Of a stretch of 39,180 bases of DNA, positions 1 to 8,636 are shown in pieces. The position numbers were made by a program, and so were the translations under genes. Each line of letters starts with the position of its first letter. Position 1 is the first letter of the stretch. The DNA is from an uncultured Erwinia sp. Lineage in GTDB: Bacteria > Pseudomonadota > Gammaproteobacteria > Enterobacterales > Enterobacteriaceae. The stretch covers positions 1 through 39,180 of the forward strand of contig CAJYIY010000087.1 of NCBI GenBank assembly GCA_913775305.1. Reading direction: 5' to 3'. Under the pieces are notes generated by a model, which worked only from the letters and a program-made list of their open reading frames with translations, was not told the origin of the DNA and made no database searches.

Positions 1-219
1 CGCATAAAGTGCTGAAAGGATCGCCTGGCCACCCTCATCATTTTCCAGATACAGGGCCACAATGCAGATACGCTGTGTTGCCGCGGCGATTTTTTCCAGC
101 AGCGTCTGGCGAAAATCCGCAGGGGAGTACAGCGTCGTGAAATCAGCAACTGACTGAGACAGTTTAGGCAGTTGCGCAAGGTGCTGTTGGTGTTTATTGC
201 GTTTAAAATTTGACAACAT
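1..219 (-). CDS. pssA: CDP-diacylglycerol--serine O-phosphatidyltransferase, N-terminal part
   Basis: Only the first 73 codons are in the window; the gene runs off the left edge. The translation begins MLSNFKRNKHQQHLAQLPKL and continues to ICIVALYLENDEGG, which I recognise as nearly identical to the start of E. coli PssA. PssA is the phospholipase-D-superfamily enzyme that makes phosphatidylserine from CDP-diacylglycerol and L-serine at the inner face of the cytoplasmic membrane, the committed step to phosphatidylethanolamine. The catalytic HKD motifs lie beyond the part seen here. It follows patZ on the same strand after 99 bases, the E. coli order tapT-patZ-pssA. The ATG at 219 is chosen by homology. 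The identification is secure; intactness cannot be judged. Confidence 0.93.
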   Translation of the reverse strand, partial: MLSNFKRNKHQQHLAQLPKLSQSVADFTTLYSPADFRQTLLEKIAAATQRICIVALYLENDEGGQAILSALYA

Positions 220-318
220 CACAGTGCGTTTCTTCTCTGTTCATAGAATGGCCTTTATTCGTAAAATCATGACCCTAACCGAGAATAATACCATCAGTTT
301 GCCAGAAAGGCGTTAGAT

Positions 319-2988
319 TTACGCTTTCCCGCAGTCATCCTGTGCGAGTAACGACAGCGACAGACCCACAATATCGTCTTCCAGCTGCACATCAACTGCA
401 AACCCCAGCTTGCGTGCCAGCGCCAGCATGCCCTGATTACGCGGCATTGTGATGCCATTCAGCTGCTGCAGGCCATGGTCGCGGGTGTAGGCAATCATTT
501 TTTCCAGCAGACGGCGGCCAAGCCCCAGCCCCTTCAGGTCAGAGCGCACCAGCACGGAAAACTCTGCGTCAATATTGTCCGCATCGGAAATGGCGCGGGT
601 CACGCCGATAATCTCATCCAGCCCGTTCTGCTGGCGAACGGCGACAATCGCCATCTCCCGATCGTAGTCGATTTGCGTCATGTTAGCCAAATCGTCATGA
701 GTGAACTCGTTGATCTCGCTGAAGTAGCGGTAATAGAGATCTTCTTTTGTAACCCGAGCGATAAACTGCTGAAGCAGCGGCTCATCCTCCGGCAGAATCG
801 GCCTGAAAAGGCACCGTTGCCCATTTTTAAGGAGAATTGTCTCTTCCAGCGCGTGTGGATAGGGGCGGATAGTCAAACGATCTTCCGCACAACCGTCGAA
901 TTCTGCCAGCTGAAGCGTAACATCCAGCAGCGTAAACTCGGTATCACTGGCCAGTAAGGGATGAATATCCAGCCGGACGATCTGCGGGCAGTCAACAATC
1001 AGGTTCGACACCTGAACCAGCACCTGGCTCAGTCCGACAATATCGAGCGGATGCAGCGCGCTGCGCCCGCGAATTTTGCCACCCTTAATCGCCTGAATGA
1101 CCAGATAGCGGGCCAGCGTCATATTCAGCGGCGGCAGCGCCACTACCGCCTGACGATCGCCCTGCCAGGTTATCCCCCCTTCACCCAGCATAATCACCGG
1201 GCCAAAAAGCGGATCCTGTTCAACCACAATCCGAAGCTCCTGTGCCCCGGCACGGTTTGCCATTCCCTGCACCTGCAGGCCATCAATGCGTGCCTGAGGC
1301 GAAGTCAGCCTGACGCGATCGATAATGGCATCCGCCGCCTGCTGAACCTCCTGAGAGGTGCGCAGATAGAGCATGACGCCCTGAACGTCGGACTTATGCC
1401 GGATATCCGGGGAACGGAGCTTCAGCGCCACCGGATAGCCAATCTGCGTAGCAATATGCACCGCTTCACTGCTGTCTCCGGCAATCCAGGTGGGCAGGGT
1501 ATTCAGCCCGTAGGCCCGCAGGATGGGCTGAACTTCGTGGGTATCCAACGTTGTGGCTCCATTTTCCAGTGCCTGCTGGATCAGTAAATGGGCATCGCTG
1601 GTATTGGCGGTGAGGTTTGCGGGCAGGGCCGGTGTTTCGCGCAGCTGCTTCTGATTGCGGCGATATTCAACCATGTGCATAAACGCCGTTACCGTGCCTT
1701 CCGGCGTGCGATAGGTTGGAATACCCGCATCGCTGAACAGACGTCGGGCTTCCTGCGAAGAGTGTTCACCGCACCAGTTGGTCAGCAGCGTGACCTGCCT
1801 GCCGCGCGGATGCTGTTTCACCCGCTCAATCACCCGCTGCGCGGTCAGCGTGGGGGGCGCAACGGCGCTGGGTGCATGAATGATAAGCAGCGCATCAACG
1901 TCGTGGCTGTCGAGCAGCAGCGACAGTGCCTGCAGATAGCGCTCCGGCGTTGCATCATCTTTTAAATCCAGCGGATTACCCGGTGTAATATCTTCCGGCA
2001 GGCATTTGCCCAGCTCGGTAAGTAAAGACTCACTTAACGTTGCCAGTTTACCGTTTCGATCATAGAGTTCGTCGAGTGCCAGCGCGGAGGGGGCGCCACC
2101 GTTGCTGATAATCATCAGGCGTTCACCGCGCAGCGGGCGCATATGGCTGAGTGTTTCCACCGCGGAAAACAGTTCATGCGTATCCTGTACCCGCAGCAAA
2201 CCGGCGCGCTGAATGGCCGCATCCCAGGCCGCATCCATCCCACCATCGGACTTCAGCAGCTGGTGGGCATGTGGGCTACGGCCGCTTTTGATCACCAGAA
2301 TTGGTTTATTACGCGACGCGCTGCGGGCGGCAGAAACAAAGCGGCGCGCATCGCTGAGGTGTTCCAGATAGAGCAGAATCGCGCTGGTTTTGCCATCGCG
2401 GGCCAGAAAGTCGAGTAGGTCATCCGTATCAATATCCACGCTGTCGCCCAGCGCGATAAACCAGGAAAACCCGAGTTGCCGCTGCTGGGCCCAGTCAAGA
2501 ATAGTGTTTGACACCGCCGCTGACTGCGAGATAAACGCCAGTTTGCCTCTGAGGATCGGAACGGGTGAGAAGCTGGCATTCAGTCCCTGCCAGGGGGCCA
2601 GCAATCCGAGGCTGTTGGGGCCCAGTAAGCGGATATGCCAGCGACTGGCGCAGGCTTGCAGCTCGGCCAGCTGGCTGGCCGGTGCGGAGAGGATTATACA
2701 GGCTTTGCAACCGCGTTCACCGAGCGCGCTCAGCAGTGCCAGATTACGCCGGGCGTGGGTACAGATAATGGCAAGATCGGGGGGGAGCGGCAGGCTGGCA
2801 ACATCAGGCCAGGCCAGAACGCCACAAACTGCCTGATACTTTGGCGTTACCGGCAGTACCGGTCCACTGAAGCCTCCCGCCAGCAGGTTACGCATCATCA
2901 GATATCCGGCGCGCTCGGGCCGGGTGGAAGCCCCGATCACGGCAATCGATTTTGGTCGCAACAGTGCTTCTAAACCGCGTTGGCTCAT
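319..2988 (-). CDS. patZ: Protein lysine acetyltransferase PatZ (YfiQ/Pka)
   Basis: 889 residues, close to the 886 of the E. coli protein. It transfers acetyl groups from acetyl-CoA to lysines of metabolic enzymes, classically acetyl-CoA synthetase, in the cytoplasm. Domains in order: a CoA-binding Rossmann domain at the N-terminus (RPKSIAVIGAST near residues 12-23), succinyl-CoA-synthetase-like domains to about residue 460, an ATP-grasp-like domain at roughly 480-700, and a C-terminal GNAT domain at about 725-880 with the acetyl-CoA loop LKGLGLGRRLLEKM. The NDP-forming acyl-CoA synthetase part is regulatory in this family rather than catalytic (family knowledge). The ATG at 2988 has a GGAG-type ribosome site a few bases upstream. 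It sits between tapT and pssA on the same strand, as in E. coli. No damage is seen. Confidence 0.95.
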   Translation of the reverse strand: MSQRGLEALLRPKSIAVIGASTRPERAGYLMMRNLLAGGFSGPVLPVTPKYQAVCGVLAWPDVASLPLPPDLAIICTHARRNLALLSALGERGCKACIILSAPASQLAELQACASRWHIRLLGPNSLGLLAPWQGLNASFSPVPILRGKLAFISQSAAVSNTILDWAQQRQLGFSWFIALGDSVDIDTDDLLDFLARDGKTSAILLYLEHLSDARRFVSAARSASRNKPILVIKSGRSPHAHQLLKSDGGMDAAWDAAIQRAGLLRVQDTHELFSAVETLSHMRPLRGERLMIISNGGAPSALALDELYDRNGKLATLSESLLTELGKCLPEDITPGNPLDLKDDATPERYLQALSLLLDSHDVDALLIIHAPSAVAPPTLTAQRVIERVKQHPRGRQVTLLTNWCGEHSSQEARRLFSDAGIPTYRTPEGTVTAFMHMVEYRRNQKQLRETPALPANLTANTSDAHLLIQQALENGATTLDTHEVQPILRAYGLNTLPTWIAGDSSEAVHIATQIGYPVALKLRSPDIRHKSDVQGVMLYLRTSQEVQQAADAIIDRVRLTSPQARIDGLQVQGMANRAGAQELRIVVEQDPLFGPVIMLGEGGITWQGDRQAVVALPPLNMTLARYLVIQAIKGGKIRGRSALHPLDIVGLSQVLVQVSNLIVDCPQIVRLDIHPLLASDTEFTLLDVTLQLAEFDGCAEDRLTIRPYPHALEETILLKNGQRCLFRPILPEDEPLLQQFIARVTKEDLYYRYFSEINEFTHDDLANMTQIDYDREMAIVAVRQQNGLDEIIGVTRAISDADNIDAEFSVLVRSDLKGLGLGRRLLEKMIAYTRDHGLQQLNGITMPRNQGMLALARKLGFAVDVQLEDDIVGLSLSLLAQDDCGKA

Positions 2989-3099
2989 CTCCGCTCCCTT
3001 CGAGAAATTATCCGCTACCCGCAGTAGCGTATTTTGATTCTACTCCGGGCGGTGGGAAGATGCTGGGCTGCGTGTCAGTTAATTGATCGCGGGCAGCGT

Positions 3100-3807
3100 T
3101 TACTTCTCATCGTCGCCGGGCGAAACGGAAGCCTGATACAGCGGATGATGCGGTTTCCCGGCCATATAACGCTGGCGGAACAGATCGAAATGGCGAAACA
3201 GTGCTTCACCGGCGGTGGTATCCCCGGCCTGGAGCAGCAGTTCAGCGGCCACTTCGGCAGTACAGTGCTGGCCCTCGCCGTGCGCTTCGCGTAGCTGATA
3301 GTTCGACGGGCGGGTCAGGGTCAGCGACATCACCGGCAGGCCGTCGAGCCACGGACTTTTACGAAACATTTTTCGCGCTTCGGTCCAGGTGCCATCCAAC
3401 ATAATAAACAGCGGGGGCTTGCCGCTGAGCGGTGGGGTATTCAGCACCGGGCGATCGGCACTGGCGTAGGACTGCGGAAAAACCACCATTGGCTGATAGT
3501 CAGGATCCTGTACCAACTGCAGCAAATCGGGATCCGGTTCCGTGCGCGACCAGCCAAACGCCTCAGTCTCCGGCAGAATATCGGCGATAAGCCGTCCGGT
3601 ATTGCTTGGCTTCATCGGTTCGCTGTCAAACATCACCAGGCAGAATCGGCTGCGGGCCTGCTGCGGTGCCAGCGTGGCGCACAGGCAATTCTTCAGCGGC
3701 AGCAGGCAGCGCTGGCAGCGTCTGATGCGGTTGCCGCGGGCAAGAAACGGGCGGGTGGCGCGGGCAAGTCGTGCGGCGCGCAGGCGAAGGACGGCGTTAT
3801 CGATCAT
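3100..3807 (-). CDS. tapT: tRNA-uridine aminocarboxypropyltransferase, DTW-domain protein (YfiP)
   Basis: 235 residues; E. coli YfiP/TapT is about the same length. The DTW family transfers the 3-amino-3-carboxypropyl group of S-adenosylmethionine to U47 of tRNAs, giving acp3U. Visible marks are a four-cysteine cluster CQRCLLPLKNCLC (C31, C34, C41, C43), probably a metal site, the segment EPMKPSNTGRLIADILP near residues 63-79, and the family signature DGTW at 138-141 followed by EARKMFRKSPWL. It lies between trxC (135 bases upstream) and patZ (111 bases downstream), all on the minus strand. The ATG at 3807 matches the start of E. coli YfiP. The function of the family is established; assignment of this protein is by recognition. 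Confidence 0.93.
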   Translation of the reverse strand: MIDNAVLRLRAARLARATRPFLARGNRIRRCQRCLLPLKNCLCATLAPQQARSRFCLVMFDSEPMKPSNTGRLIADILPETEAFGWSRTEPDPDLLQLVQDPDYQPMVVFPQSYASADRPVLNTPPLSGKPPLFIMLDGTWTEARKMFRKSPWLDGLPVMSLTLTRPSNYQLREAHGEGQHCTAEVAAELLLQAGDTTAGEALFRHFDLFRQRYMAGKPHHPLYQASVSPGDDEK

Positions 3808-3846
3808 TGTCGGTCATCAGCAAAAAACGCCATTCTAACGGTTTAT

Positions 3847-3864
3847 GGCCGGGCGTGCCCGGCC
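3847..3864. repeat. GC-rich perfect palindrome in the trxC-tapT gap
   Basis: GGCCGGGC-GT-GCCCGGCC is a perfect inverted repeat (GGCCGG/CCGGCC arms around a 6-base loop if folded in RNA). It lies about 40 bases upstream of tapT and 79 bases downstream of trxC. On the minus strand it is followed by ATAAACC rather than a T-tract, so it is at best a weak or Rho-assisted terminator for trxC or an mRNA-stabilising hairpin. Confidence 0.4.
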
Positions 3865-3942
3865 TGGATAACAGGAGAGTTTTGTCAGGCAGAGTGCTCA
3901 GTATTCCCGAGGGTTTTTCTTCAGCAACATACCGGCAGCAGG

Positions 3943-4362
3943 CTAGATGTTTTCATCAAGCCACTGGTCGAACGGCGCTTTTGGCATCGCGCCACTGAGC
4001 ATATCCCTCATCTGGCCCTGCCTGAAGACCATGATGGTCGGGATACTGCGGATCCGGAAGCGTGCGCTCAGCTGCTGCTCAGCCTCGGTATTGACCTTCA
4101 GGAAACGCACTTTACCGCTACGTTCCTGCGCCACGGTTTCATAAACCGGCGCGAAATTTACGCAGGGACCGCACCACGGTGCCCAGAAATCAACGACGAC
4201 CGGCAGATCGTCCTGCAGATACTTGTCCAGGGTTTCAGCGGTGGCATTTATCACATGACCGTCGAACAGCGGATGACCGCATCGGCCGCATTTTGCCCCG
4301 TCGGTGACCCGCTCTGCAGGCACGCGATTGGTTGCCTGGCAGGATACACAAACTGTATTCAT
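3943..4362 (-). CDS. trxC: Thioredoxin 2 with N-terminal zinc domain
   Basis: 139 residues, the length of E. coli TrxC. Cytoplasmic disulfide reductase of the thioredoxin system. Two CxxC pairs at the N-terminus (C5/C8 and C25/C28) form the zinc-binding finger that separates TrxC from TrxA, and the redox active site WCGPC is at residues 63-67, followed by the cis-proline segment SIPTIMVF. The ATG at 4362 is preceded by TGAGGTAAATA, a good ribosome site. A sigma70-type promoter and a leader with unusual structure lie upstream (separate entries). In E. coli trxC belongs to the OxyR regulon; I did not identify an OxyR site here. Transcribed away from yfiF and towards tapT. Confidence 0.96.
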   Translation of the reverse strand: MNTVCVSCQATNRVPAERVTDGAKCGRCGHPLFDGHVINATAETLDKYLQDDLPVVVDFWAPWCGPCVNFAPVYETVAQERSGKVRFLKVNTEAEQQLSARFRIRSIPTIMVFRQGQMRDMLSGAMPKAPFDQWLDENI

Positions 4363-4365
4363 TAT

Positions 4366-4406
4366 TTACCTCACAGATCGGCACTTAGGTAAGCATTCAC
4401 TTACCT
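4366..4406 (-). promoter_or_regulatory. trxC leader: inverted repeat, mini-ORF and possible SD-sequestering switch
   Basis: Read on the minus strand the leader holds AGGTAAG-N6-CTTACCT (plus 4387-4406), a perfect 7-bp hairpin with a 6-base loop. Fifteen bases further comes the trxC Shine-Dalgarno, AGGTAA (plus 4366-4371). The central CTTACCT can pair with either the upstream AGGTAAG or, through TTACCT, with the trxC AGGTAA. The upstream copy itself forms GAGGTAAGTGA-ATG, a second SD and start, followed by CTT ACC TAA, a three-codon mini-ORF (Met-Leu-Thr-stop). All of this is seen in the sequence; a regulatory role is inference. Confidence 0.4.
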
Positions 4407-4428
4407 CATTGATCGTTATATTCCGGAC

Positions 4429-4457
4429 ATTATGCGTGGCGATAAACTCCGCAACAA
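4429..4457 (-). promoter_or_regulatory. Candidate sigma70 promoter of trxC
   Basis: On the minus strand TTGTTG (plus 4452-4457), a 17-base spacer and CATAAT (plus 4429-4434) make a reasonable -35/-10 pair. Transcription would start near 4422, placing the leader inverted repeat within the 5' untranslated region. On the plus strand a perfect TATAAT at 4476-4481 may serve the divergent yfiF, but it has no convincing -35. Confidence 0.5.
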
Positions 4458-4627
4458 AATGATTTGTTCAATGGATATAATAGGTAATGTCTCATACGAT
4501 TCAGCAGCAAAATACGGCGCTGTCTACGTGTTATCAGCTGATGAGCGGCTTTTATTGGAAGTTGATAGCTAACTGTAGCCACATCAGGTAATCTGCGCGC
4601 TTCGCGCTCAGCCCAGGTGGAGGAAAA

Positions 4628-5668
4628 ATGAACGACGAATTTAAAGGTAAAAGCGGTAAAGTCAAAGTGATGTATGTCCGCGGTGAAGAAGAAGGTAGTG
4701 GCAGCAAGGGTGGATACAATCCTCGCACCGGTAAAGGCCCTCGCCAGGACGACACGCGCCGTCCATCTCGTCAAGCTGACAGTAAGCCACGCGGCGGGCG
4801 CGATCGCGGCGAAGGGCGTTCTGACTCTCCGTGGCGTACCGTTTCCCGTGCGCCAAATACCTCGCCTGAGACGGATAAACCGGATCACGGCGGTATCAGC
4901 GGTAAAAGCTTTATCGACCCGGAGCAGCTGCGCCGTCAGCGTATGGAAGAGACTCGCGTGTATGGTGAAAACGCCTGTCAGGCTCTGTTCCAGAGCCGTC
5001 CCGAGTGCATCGTACGTGCCTGGTTTGTGCAGAGTGTCACGCCACGTTTCCGTGATGCATTAAAGTGGATGGCGGCAAATCGTAAGGCTTACCACACCGT
5101 GGATGAAGCCGAACTGCAAAAAGCCTCCGGCACGGAACATCACGGCGGCGTCTGCTTCCTGATTAAGAAGCGCGTTGGCATGCCGGTTGGAGAATGGCTG
5201 GCGAAAGCCAGTGAGAAAGACTGTGTCCTGGCGCTGGAAGATATCGGCAACCCGCACAACCTTGGTGGCATTATGCGCAGCTGTGCGCACTTTGGCGCGA
5301 AAGGGCTGCTGGTGGATGATGCCTCGCTGCTGGAATCCGGTGCCGCAGTGCGTACCGCTGAAGGTGGCGCGGAACACGTTCAGGCGATCGGTGGTGAAAG
5401 TTTTGCTGCCGGTCTGGATGCCTTCCGCAAAGCCGGCTATACCATTGTCACCACCTCAAGCCACAAAGGCACGCCGCTGTCAAAGGCTGAACTGCCAGCG
5501 AAAATGGTACTGGTTCTTGGCCAGGAGCGTGATGGTTTGTCGGAGAGCACTCTGGAACAGGGCGACCTCAGCGTATCGATTGGTGGAACGGGCAATGTGG
5601 AAAGTCTGAACGTTTCCGTGGCAACCGGTATCCTGCTCGCCGAATGGTGGCGTCAGAACAACGCCTGA
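4628..5668 (+). CDS. yfiF: SpoU/TrmH-family tRNA/rRNA methyltransferase YfiF
   Basis: 346 residues; E. coli YfiF has 345. Predicted S-adenosylmethionine-dependent RNA 2'-O-methyltransferase of the SPOUT class; the substrate is not known to me. An arginine/glycine/serine-rich, probably disordered and RNA-binding tail covers residues 1-90. A substrate-binding domain follows ([16 protein letters not shown] near 114), then the SPOUT domain with motif 1 [19 protein letters not shown], motif 2 [10 protein letters not shown] and motif 3 [20 protein letters not shown] near the C-terminus, all intact. Start ATG 4628 has AGGTGGAGG just upstream. Divergent from trxC as in E. coli, but its 3' end faces emrB, which is not the E. 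coli arrangement. Confidence 0.93.
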   Translation: MNDEFKGKSGKVKVMYVRGEEEGSGSKGGYNPRTGKGPRQDDTRRPSRQADSKPRGGRDRGEGRSDSPWRTVSRAPNTSPETDKPDHGGISGKSFIDPEQLRRQRMEETRVYGENACQALFQSRPECIVRAWFVQSVTPRFRDALKWMAANRKAYHTVDEAELQKASGTEHHGGVCFLIKKRVGMPVGEWLAKASEKDCVLALEDIGNPHNLGGIMRSCAHFGAKGLLVDDASLLESGAAVRTAEGGAEHVQAIGGESFAAGLDAFRKAGYTIVTTSSHKGTPLSKAELPAKMVLVLGQERDGLSESTLEQGDLSVSIGGTGNVESLNVSVATGILLAEWWRQNNA

Positions 5669-5675
5669 TCGCCAT

Positions 5676-5701
5676 AAAAAAGGGCAGCTGTTCGCCGCCC
5701 T
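5676..5701 (-). terminator. Intrinsic terminator of the emrRAB operon
   Basis: Minus strand: an 8-bp stem (AGGGCGGC/GCTGCCCT, one G-U pair) with loop GAACA is followed directly by six T (plus 5676-5681). It lies just beyond the end of yfiF and 42 bases past the emrB stop. Confidence 0.75.
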
Positions 5702-5716
5702 GAACAGTTGGGCAGA

Positions 5717-5744
5717 GGCGGCCGGGTAACCGGCCGCCTTTTTT
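5717..5744 (+). terminator. Intrinsic terminator of yfiF
   Basis: GGCGGCCGG-GTAA-CCGGCCGCC is a perfect 9-bp stem with a tetraloop, followed by TTTTTT (5739-5744). The T-tract runs into the stop codon of the convergent emrB. With the minus-strand terminator at 5676-5701 it forms a back-to-back pair isolating the two operons. Confidence 0.85.
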
Positions 5745-7278
5745 AATGCGCACCGCCGCCGCCGCTTCCTGCACCAAACGGAGGTCGGGCAAACCACACC
5801 AGTACCAGCAGGATCAGGAACACCCCCGCCGAAGCCCAGAAAATCTCATTGGCGGAGATAATCAGCCCCTGGTTAGTGATCTGCTGCGCCAGATAAGCGG
5901 ATGCCTGATCGTGGCTCATGCCTGACTGTTCCAGCTTAGCGTACATCTCCTGAGCATTGGCGCTGTAAGGCGTCACTGACTCGGTGAGATGGGCATGGTG
6001 CATTGACTCACGATTGGTCCACATCGTCGTCGTGATCGAAGTCCCGATTGAACCGGCCAGCGTTCGGGTAAAGTTTGACAGGCTTGATGCTGCCGCCAGC
6101 CTTTCCGGCGGCAGGCCGGACAGGGTTATGGTCGTGAGCGGCATGAAGAAGCAGGCCACCGCAAAGCCCTGAATAAACTGCGGCCACGCCGAAGCACCAA
6201 AGTCCATCCCCGGCTCGAAGGTATACGCCCGCCAGTAGAAACAGATTGCGTAAACAATAAAGCTGAAAGTAACCAGCCGTCGCATATCCAGCTTGTGCGC
6301 AAAGCGGCCAATAATCGGCGACAGAATGACCGGGATGATCCCGACCGGCGCCGATGCCAGCCCCGCCCAGGTGGCAGTATAGCCATACACCTCCTGCAAC
6401 AGCTGTGGCAACAGAACGATTGAGCCAAAGTACAGCATGTAGGCGAGGCTGATCGACAGGCACCCAATAGTGAAGTTACGCGACTTAAACAGCGACAGGT
6501 CGACGATGGGGTTGTCGTCGGTTAACTCCCAGACCAGCAGCAGCAGCAGCGCAATCACGGCGACGACCATCAGGATAACGATCTCCGTTGAGCTGAACCA
6601 GTCCAGCTCTTTACCGCGATCCAGCATCACCTGCAGGCAGCCCACGCCAACGACCAGCAGGATCAGACCAACGGTATCAATCGGCCTGATCACTGTCGCC
6701 GTTTCGCGATTGCGCAGCGTTTGCAGGGTCAGAACCACAACTGCAACGCCAATCGGTACGTTAATAAAGAAGATCCAGCCCCAGTGATAGTTATCGCTGA
6801 TCCAGCCGCCCAGTATCGGGCCACAGATTGGCGCGACGATCACCGTCATCGCCCACAGCGACAGCGCAATACTGCGCTTTGCCGGAGGGTAGTTACTGAG
6901 CAGCAGACTCTGTGACAGTGGAATCAGCGGACCGGCAACAATCCCCTGAATCACCCTGAAGAAGATCAGCATGCTCAGGCTTTCTGACATCCCACACAGC
7001 CACGAGGCGATGGCAAACGCCACCGTTGACCACAGAAACAGCTTTACCTCGCCAACGCGTTTTGCCAGCCAGCCGGTAATCGGGATCGAAATGGCGTTTG
7101 CCACACCAAACGAGGTGATAACCCAGGTTCCCTGTGAGTTTGATGCCCCCAGGTTACCGGCAATGGTCGGAATAGCCACGTTTGCAATGGTAGAATCCAG
7201 AACCTGCATAAACGTAGCCAGCGACAGCGCGATGGTCATCAGGACCAGTGGCGCGCCCTCAAGCGGTTTTTGTGCCAT
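5743..7278 (-). CDS. emrB: Multidrug efflux MFS transporter subunit EmrB
   Basis: 511 residues, against 512 in E. coli, and nearly collinear throughout. Inner-membrane proton-driven drug exporter of the DHA2 (14-helix) MFS family; with EmrA and TolC it expels uncouplers and other hydrophobic drugs. The N-terminal half contains LDSTIANVAIPTIAGNLG and the GWLAKRVGEVKLFLW loop-2/3 motif; the motif-C region is VIVAPICGPILGGWISDNYH. The C-terminal tail is glycine-rich (GAGSGGGGAH), as in E. coli. I place the start at ATG 7278: the in-frame GTG one codon earlier is only two bases from the GGGAGG ribosome site. It begins 17 bases after emrA. Confidence 0.95.
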   Translation of the reverse strand: MAQKPLEGAPLVLMTIALSLATFMQVLDSTIANVAIPTIAGNLGASNSQGTWVITSFGVANAISIPITGWLAKRVGEVKLFLWSTVAFAIASWLCGMSESLSMLIFFRVIQGIVAGPLIPLSQSLLLSNYPPAKRSIALSLWAMTVIVAPICGPILGGWISDNYHWGWIFFINVPIGVAVVVLTLQTLRNRETATVIRPIDTVGLILLVVGVGCLQVMLDRGKELDWFSSTEIVILMVVAVIALLLLLVWELTDDNPIVDLSLFKSRNFTIGCLSISLAYMLYFGSIVLLPQLLQEVYGYTATWAGLASAPVGIIPVILSPIIGRFAHKLDMRRLVTFSFIVYAICFYWRAYTFEPGMDFGASAWPQFIQGFAVACFFMPLTTITLSGLPPERLAAASSLSNFTRTLAGSIGTSITTTMWTNRESMHHAHLTESVTPYSANAQEMYAKLEQSGMSHDQASAYLAQQITNQGLIISANEIFWASAGVFLILLVLVWFARPPFGAGSGGGGAH

Positions 7279-7295
7279 CACAACCTCCCGCTGAC

Positions 7296-8468
7296 TTAGT
7301 GAGCATTAGCGCGGATGATATCGGCGATCAGAGCGTTAGCAGGAGCCAGATCCAGCGCCAGCGCATTGCTTTCGTAAGCGGGTTTACTGCGCACGCTGGT
7401 GGCCAGAACCGCGCCGTCACGATTGCGGGTGTCAATTTTTACCAGCGTTGACAGACCGATGCGCAGTGGATGTTTCGCCACTTCCTGCGCATCCAGCTCA
7501 ATACGCACCGGAAGACGCTGAACCACTTTGATCCAGTTACCGGTGGCATTCTGCGCGGGCAGCAGTGAGAACACGCTGCCGGTACCCATATCCAGGCCGA
7601 CGACCTTGCCATGATAGACCACGTCATCACCGTAGATGTCGCTGATCACGGTGGCCGGTTGACCGATGCGCACCCCTTCAAGTTGGGTTTCTTTAAAGTT
7701 AGCGTCTACCCACAGATTATCAGCAGGCACCACGGCCAGCAGCGGCGTGGAGCTGGTAATCTGAGAACCGACCTGAACGCTGCGGCGTGAAACATAGCCG
7801 TTAATCGGGCTGATCACGCTGGTGCGCTGCAGGGCCAGCCAGGCATCGCGCAGTTCGGCCGCGCTCTTTTTAACGGCAGGCTGATTTTCCAGCGAAGTAT
7901 CCAGAATCATCGCCTGATTAGCATTGTACTGCTGGGTGGCCACGTCAAGCTGGGCCTGCGCGGTGGCAACGGCATCCCGGGCGTGCTGCAAGTCTTCACG
8001 GCCGATCAGGTTAGCGGCTCCCAGGGGTTCACGGCGTTTTAAATCCGCCTGTGCCTGTTCCAGAGCCGTTTTTTGCAGCGCGATGGCGGCCTGATACTGC
8101 TTGCCGTTAATTATCAGCTGATGAGTCTGCCGCACGCTGGTCGCGAGTGCCGTTTGCGCTTTCTCAAACGCCTGCTCGGCATCGGTCCGATCCAGAGTCA
8201 CCAGCACGTCACCTTTTTTCACATAATCGGTGTCATCAAACCACACTTTATTGACGCTGCCCGAAACCTGCGCCATAACCTGCGCCTGATTACCGGCAAC
8301 GTACGCATCATCCGTTTCCTGATAATGACGTAACACCAGGAACCAGTAAGTCAGCCAGGCCACTCCGATGATAACAAACAGTACAGCCAGAAAAATCAGC
8401 GCGCCTTTCCGCTTCTTTTTTTTATTTCCCGGCTGCTGCTGATCCTGCGTGACCGCATTCGCACTCAT
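7296..8468 (-). CDS. emrA: Multidrug efflux periplasmic adaptor EmrA
   Basis: 390 residues from ATG 8468, the length of E. coli EmrA and beginning MSANA as there; longer in-frame starts up to 8510 are possible but lack support. GGAG lies seven bases upstream. It is the membrane-fusion protein that couples EmrB to the TolC channel. A basic cytoplasmic stretch (NKKKKRKG) precedes one membrane helix at about residues 23-45. Then come the ETDDAYVAGN barrel entry, a lipoyl half-motif, a long coiled-coil hairpin (about 95-200), the second lipoyl half (SPINGYVSRRSVQVG) and beta-barrel domains ending in DIIRANAH. It is separated from emrR by 168 bases that contain a terminator-like hairpin. Confidence 0.95.
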   Translation of the reverse strand: MSANAVTQDQQQPGNKKKKRKGALIFLAVLFVIIGVAWLTYWFLVLRHYQETDDAYVAGNQAQVMAQVSGSVNKVWFDDTDYVKKGDVLVTLDRTDAEQAFEKAQTALATSVRQTHQLIINGKQYQAAIALQKTALEQAQADLKRREPLGAANLIGREDLQHARDAVATAQAQLDVATQQYNANQAMILDTSLENQPAVKKSAAELRDAWLALQRTSVISPINGYVSRRSVQVGSQITSSTPLLAVVPADNLWVDANFKETQLEGVRIGQPATVISDIYGDDVVYHGKVVGLDMGTGSVFSLLPAQNATGNWIKVVQRLPVRIELDAQEVAKHPLRIGLSTLVKIDTRNRDGAVLATSVRSKPAYESNALALDLAPANALIADIIRANAH

Positions 8469-8533
8469 GTTTTTCTCCACGTTCTCTTGCCATTCAGGTT
8501 CACCAGACATCCTGTCAGCGACAGCCTGAGTCT

Positions 8534-8560
8534 AAAATGCCAGCGCGTTGAGCGCTGGCA
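8534..8560 (-). terminator. Terminator-like hairpin between emrR and emrA
   Basis: Minus strand: perfect 9-bp stem TGCCAGCGC/GCGCTGGCA with a 5-base loop, followed by only four T (TTTTAGA). Placed 77 bases after the emrR stop and 66 before emrA, it may end part of the transcripts after the regulator gene (partial terminator) or protect the mRNA. The short T-tract makes full termination unlikely. Confidence 0.5.
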
Positions 8561-8636
8561 TGAGCTTAATTTGGGATGCTTAAAGTAGCGATTCCCCAAT
8601 CAGGGTGTGTCGCACAATATGCTATTAATGGATCAA

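Noticed and set aside
961..1587. Long open frame on the plus strand opposite patZ
   Set aside because: It is antisense to a complete, conserved gene, and its composition (Arg/His/Gln-rich) is typical of a shadow frame.
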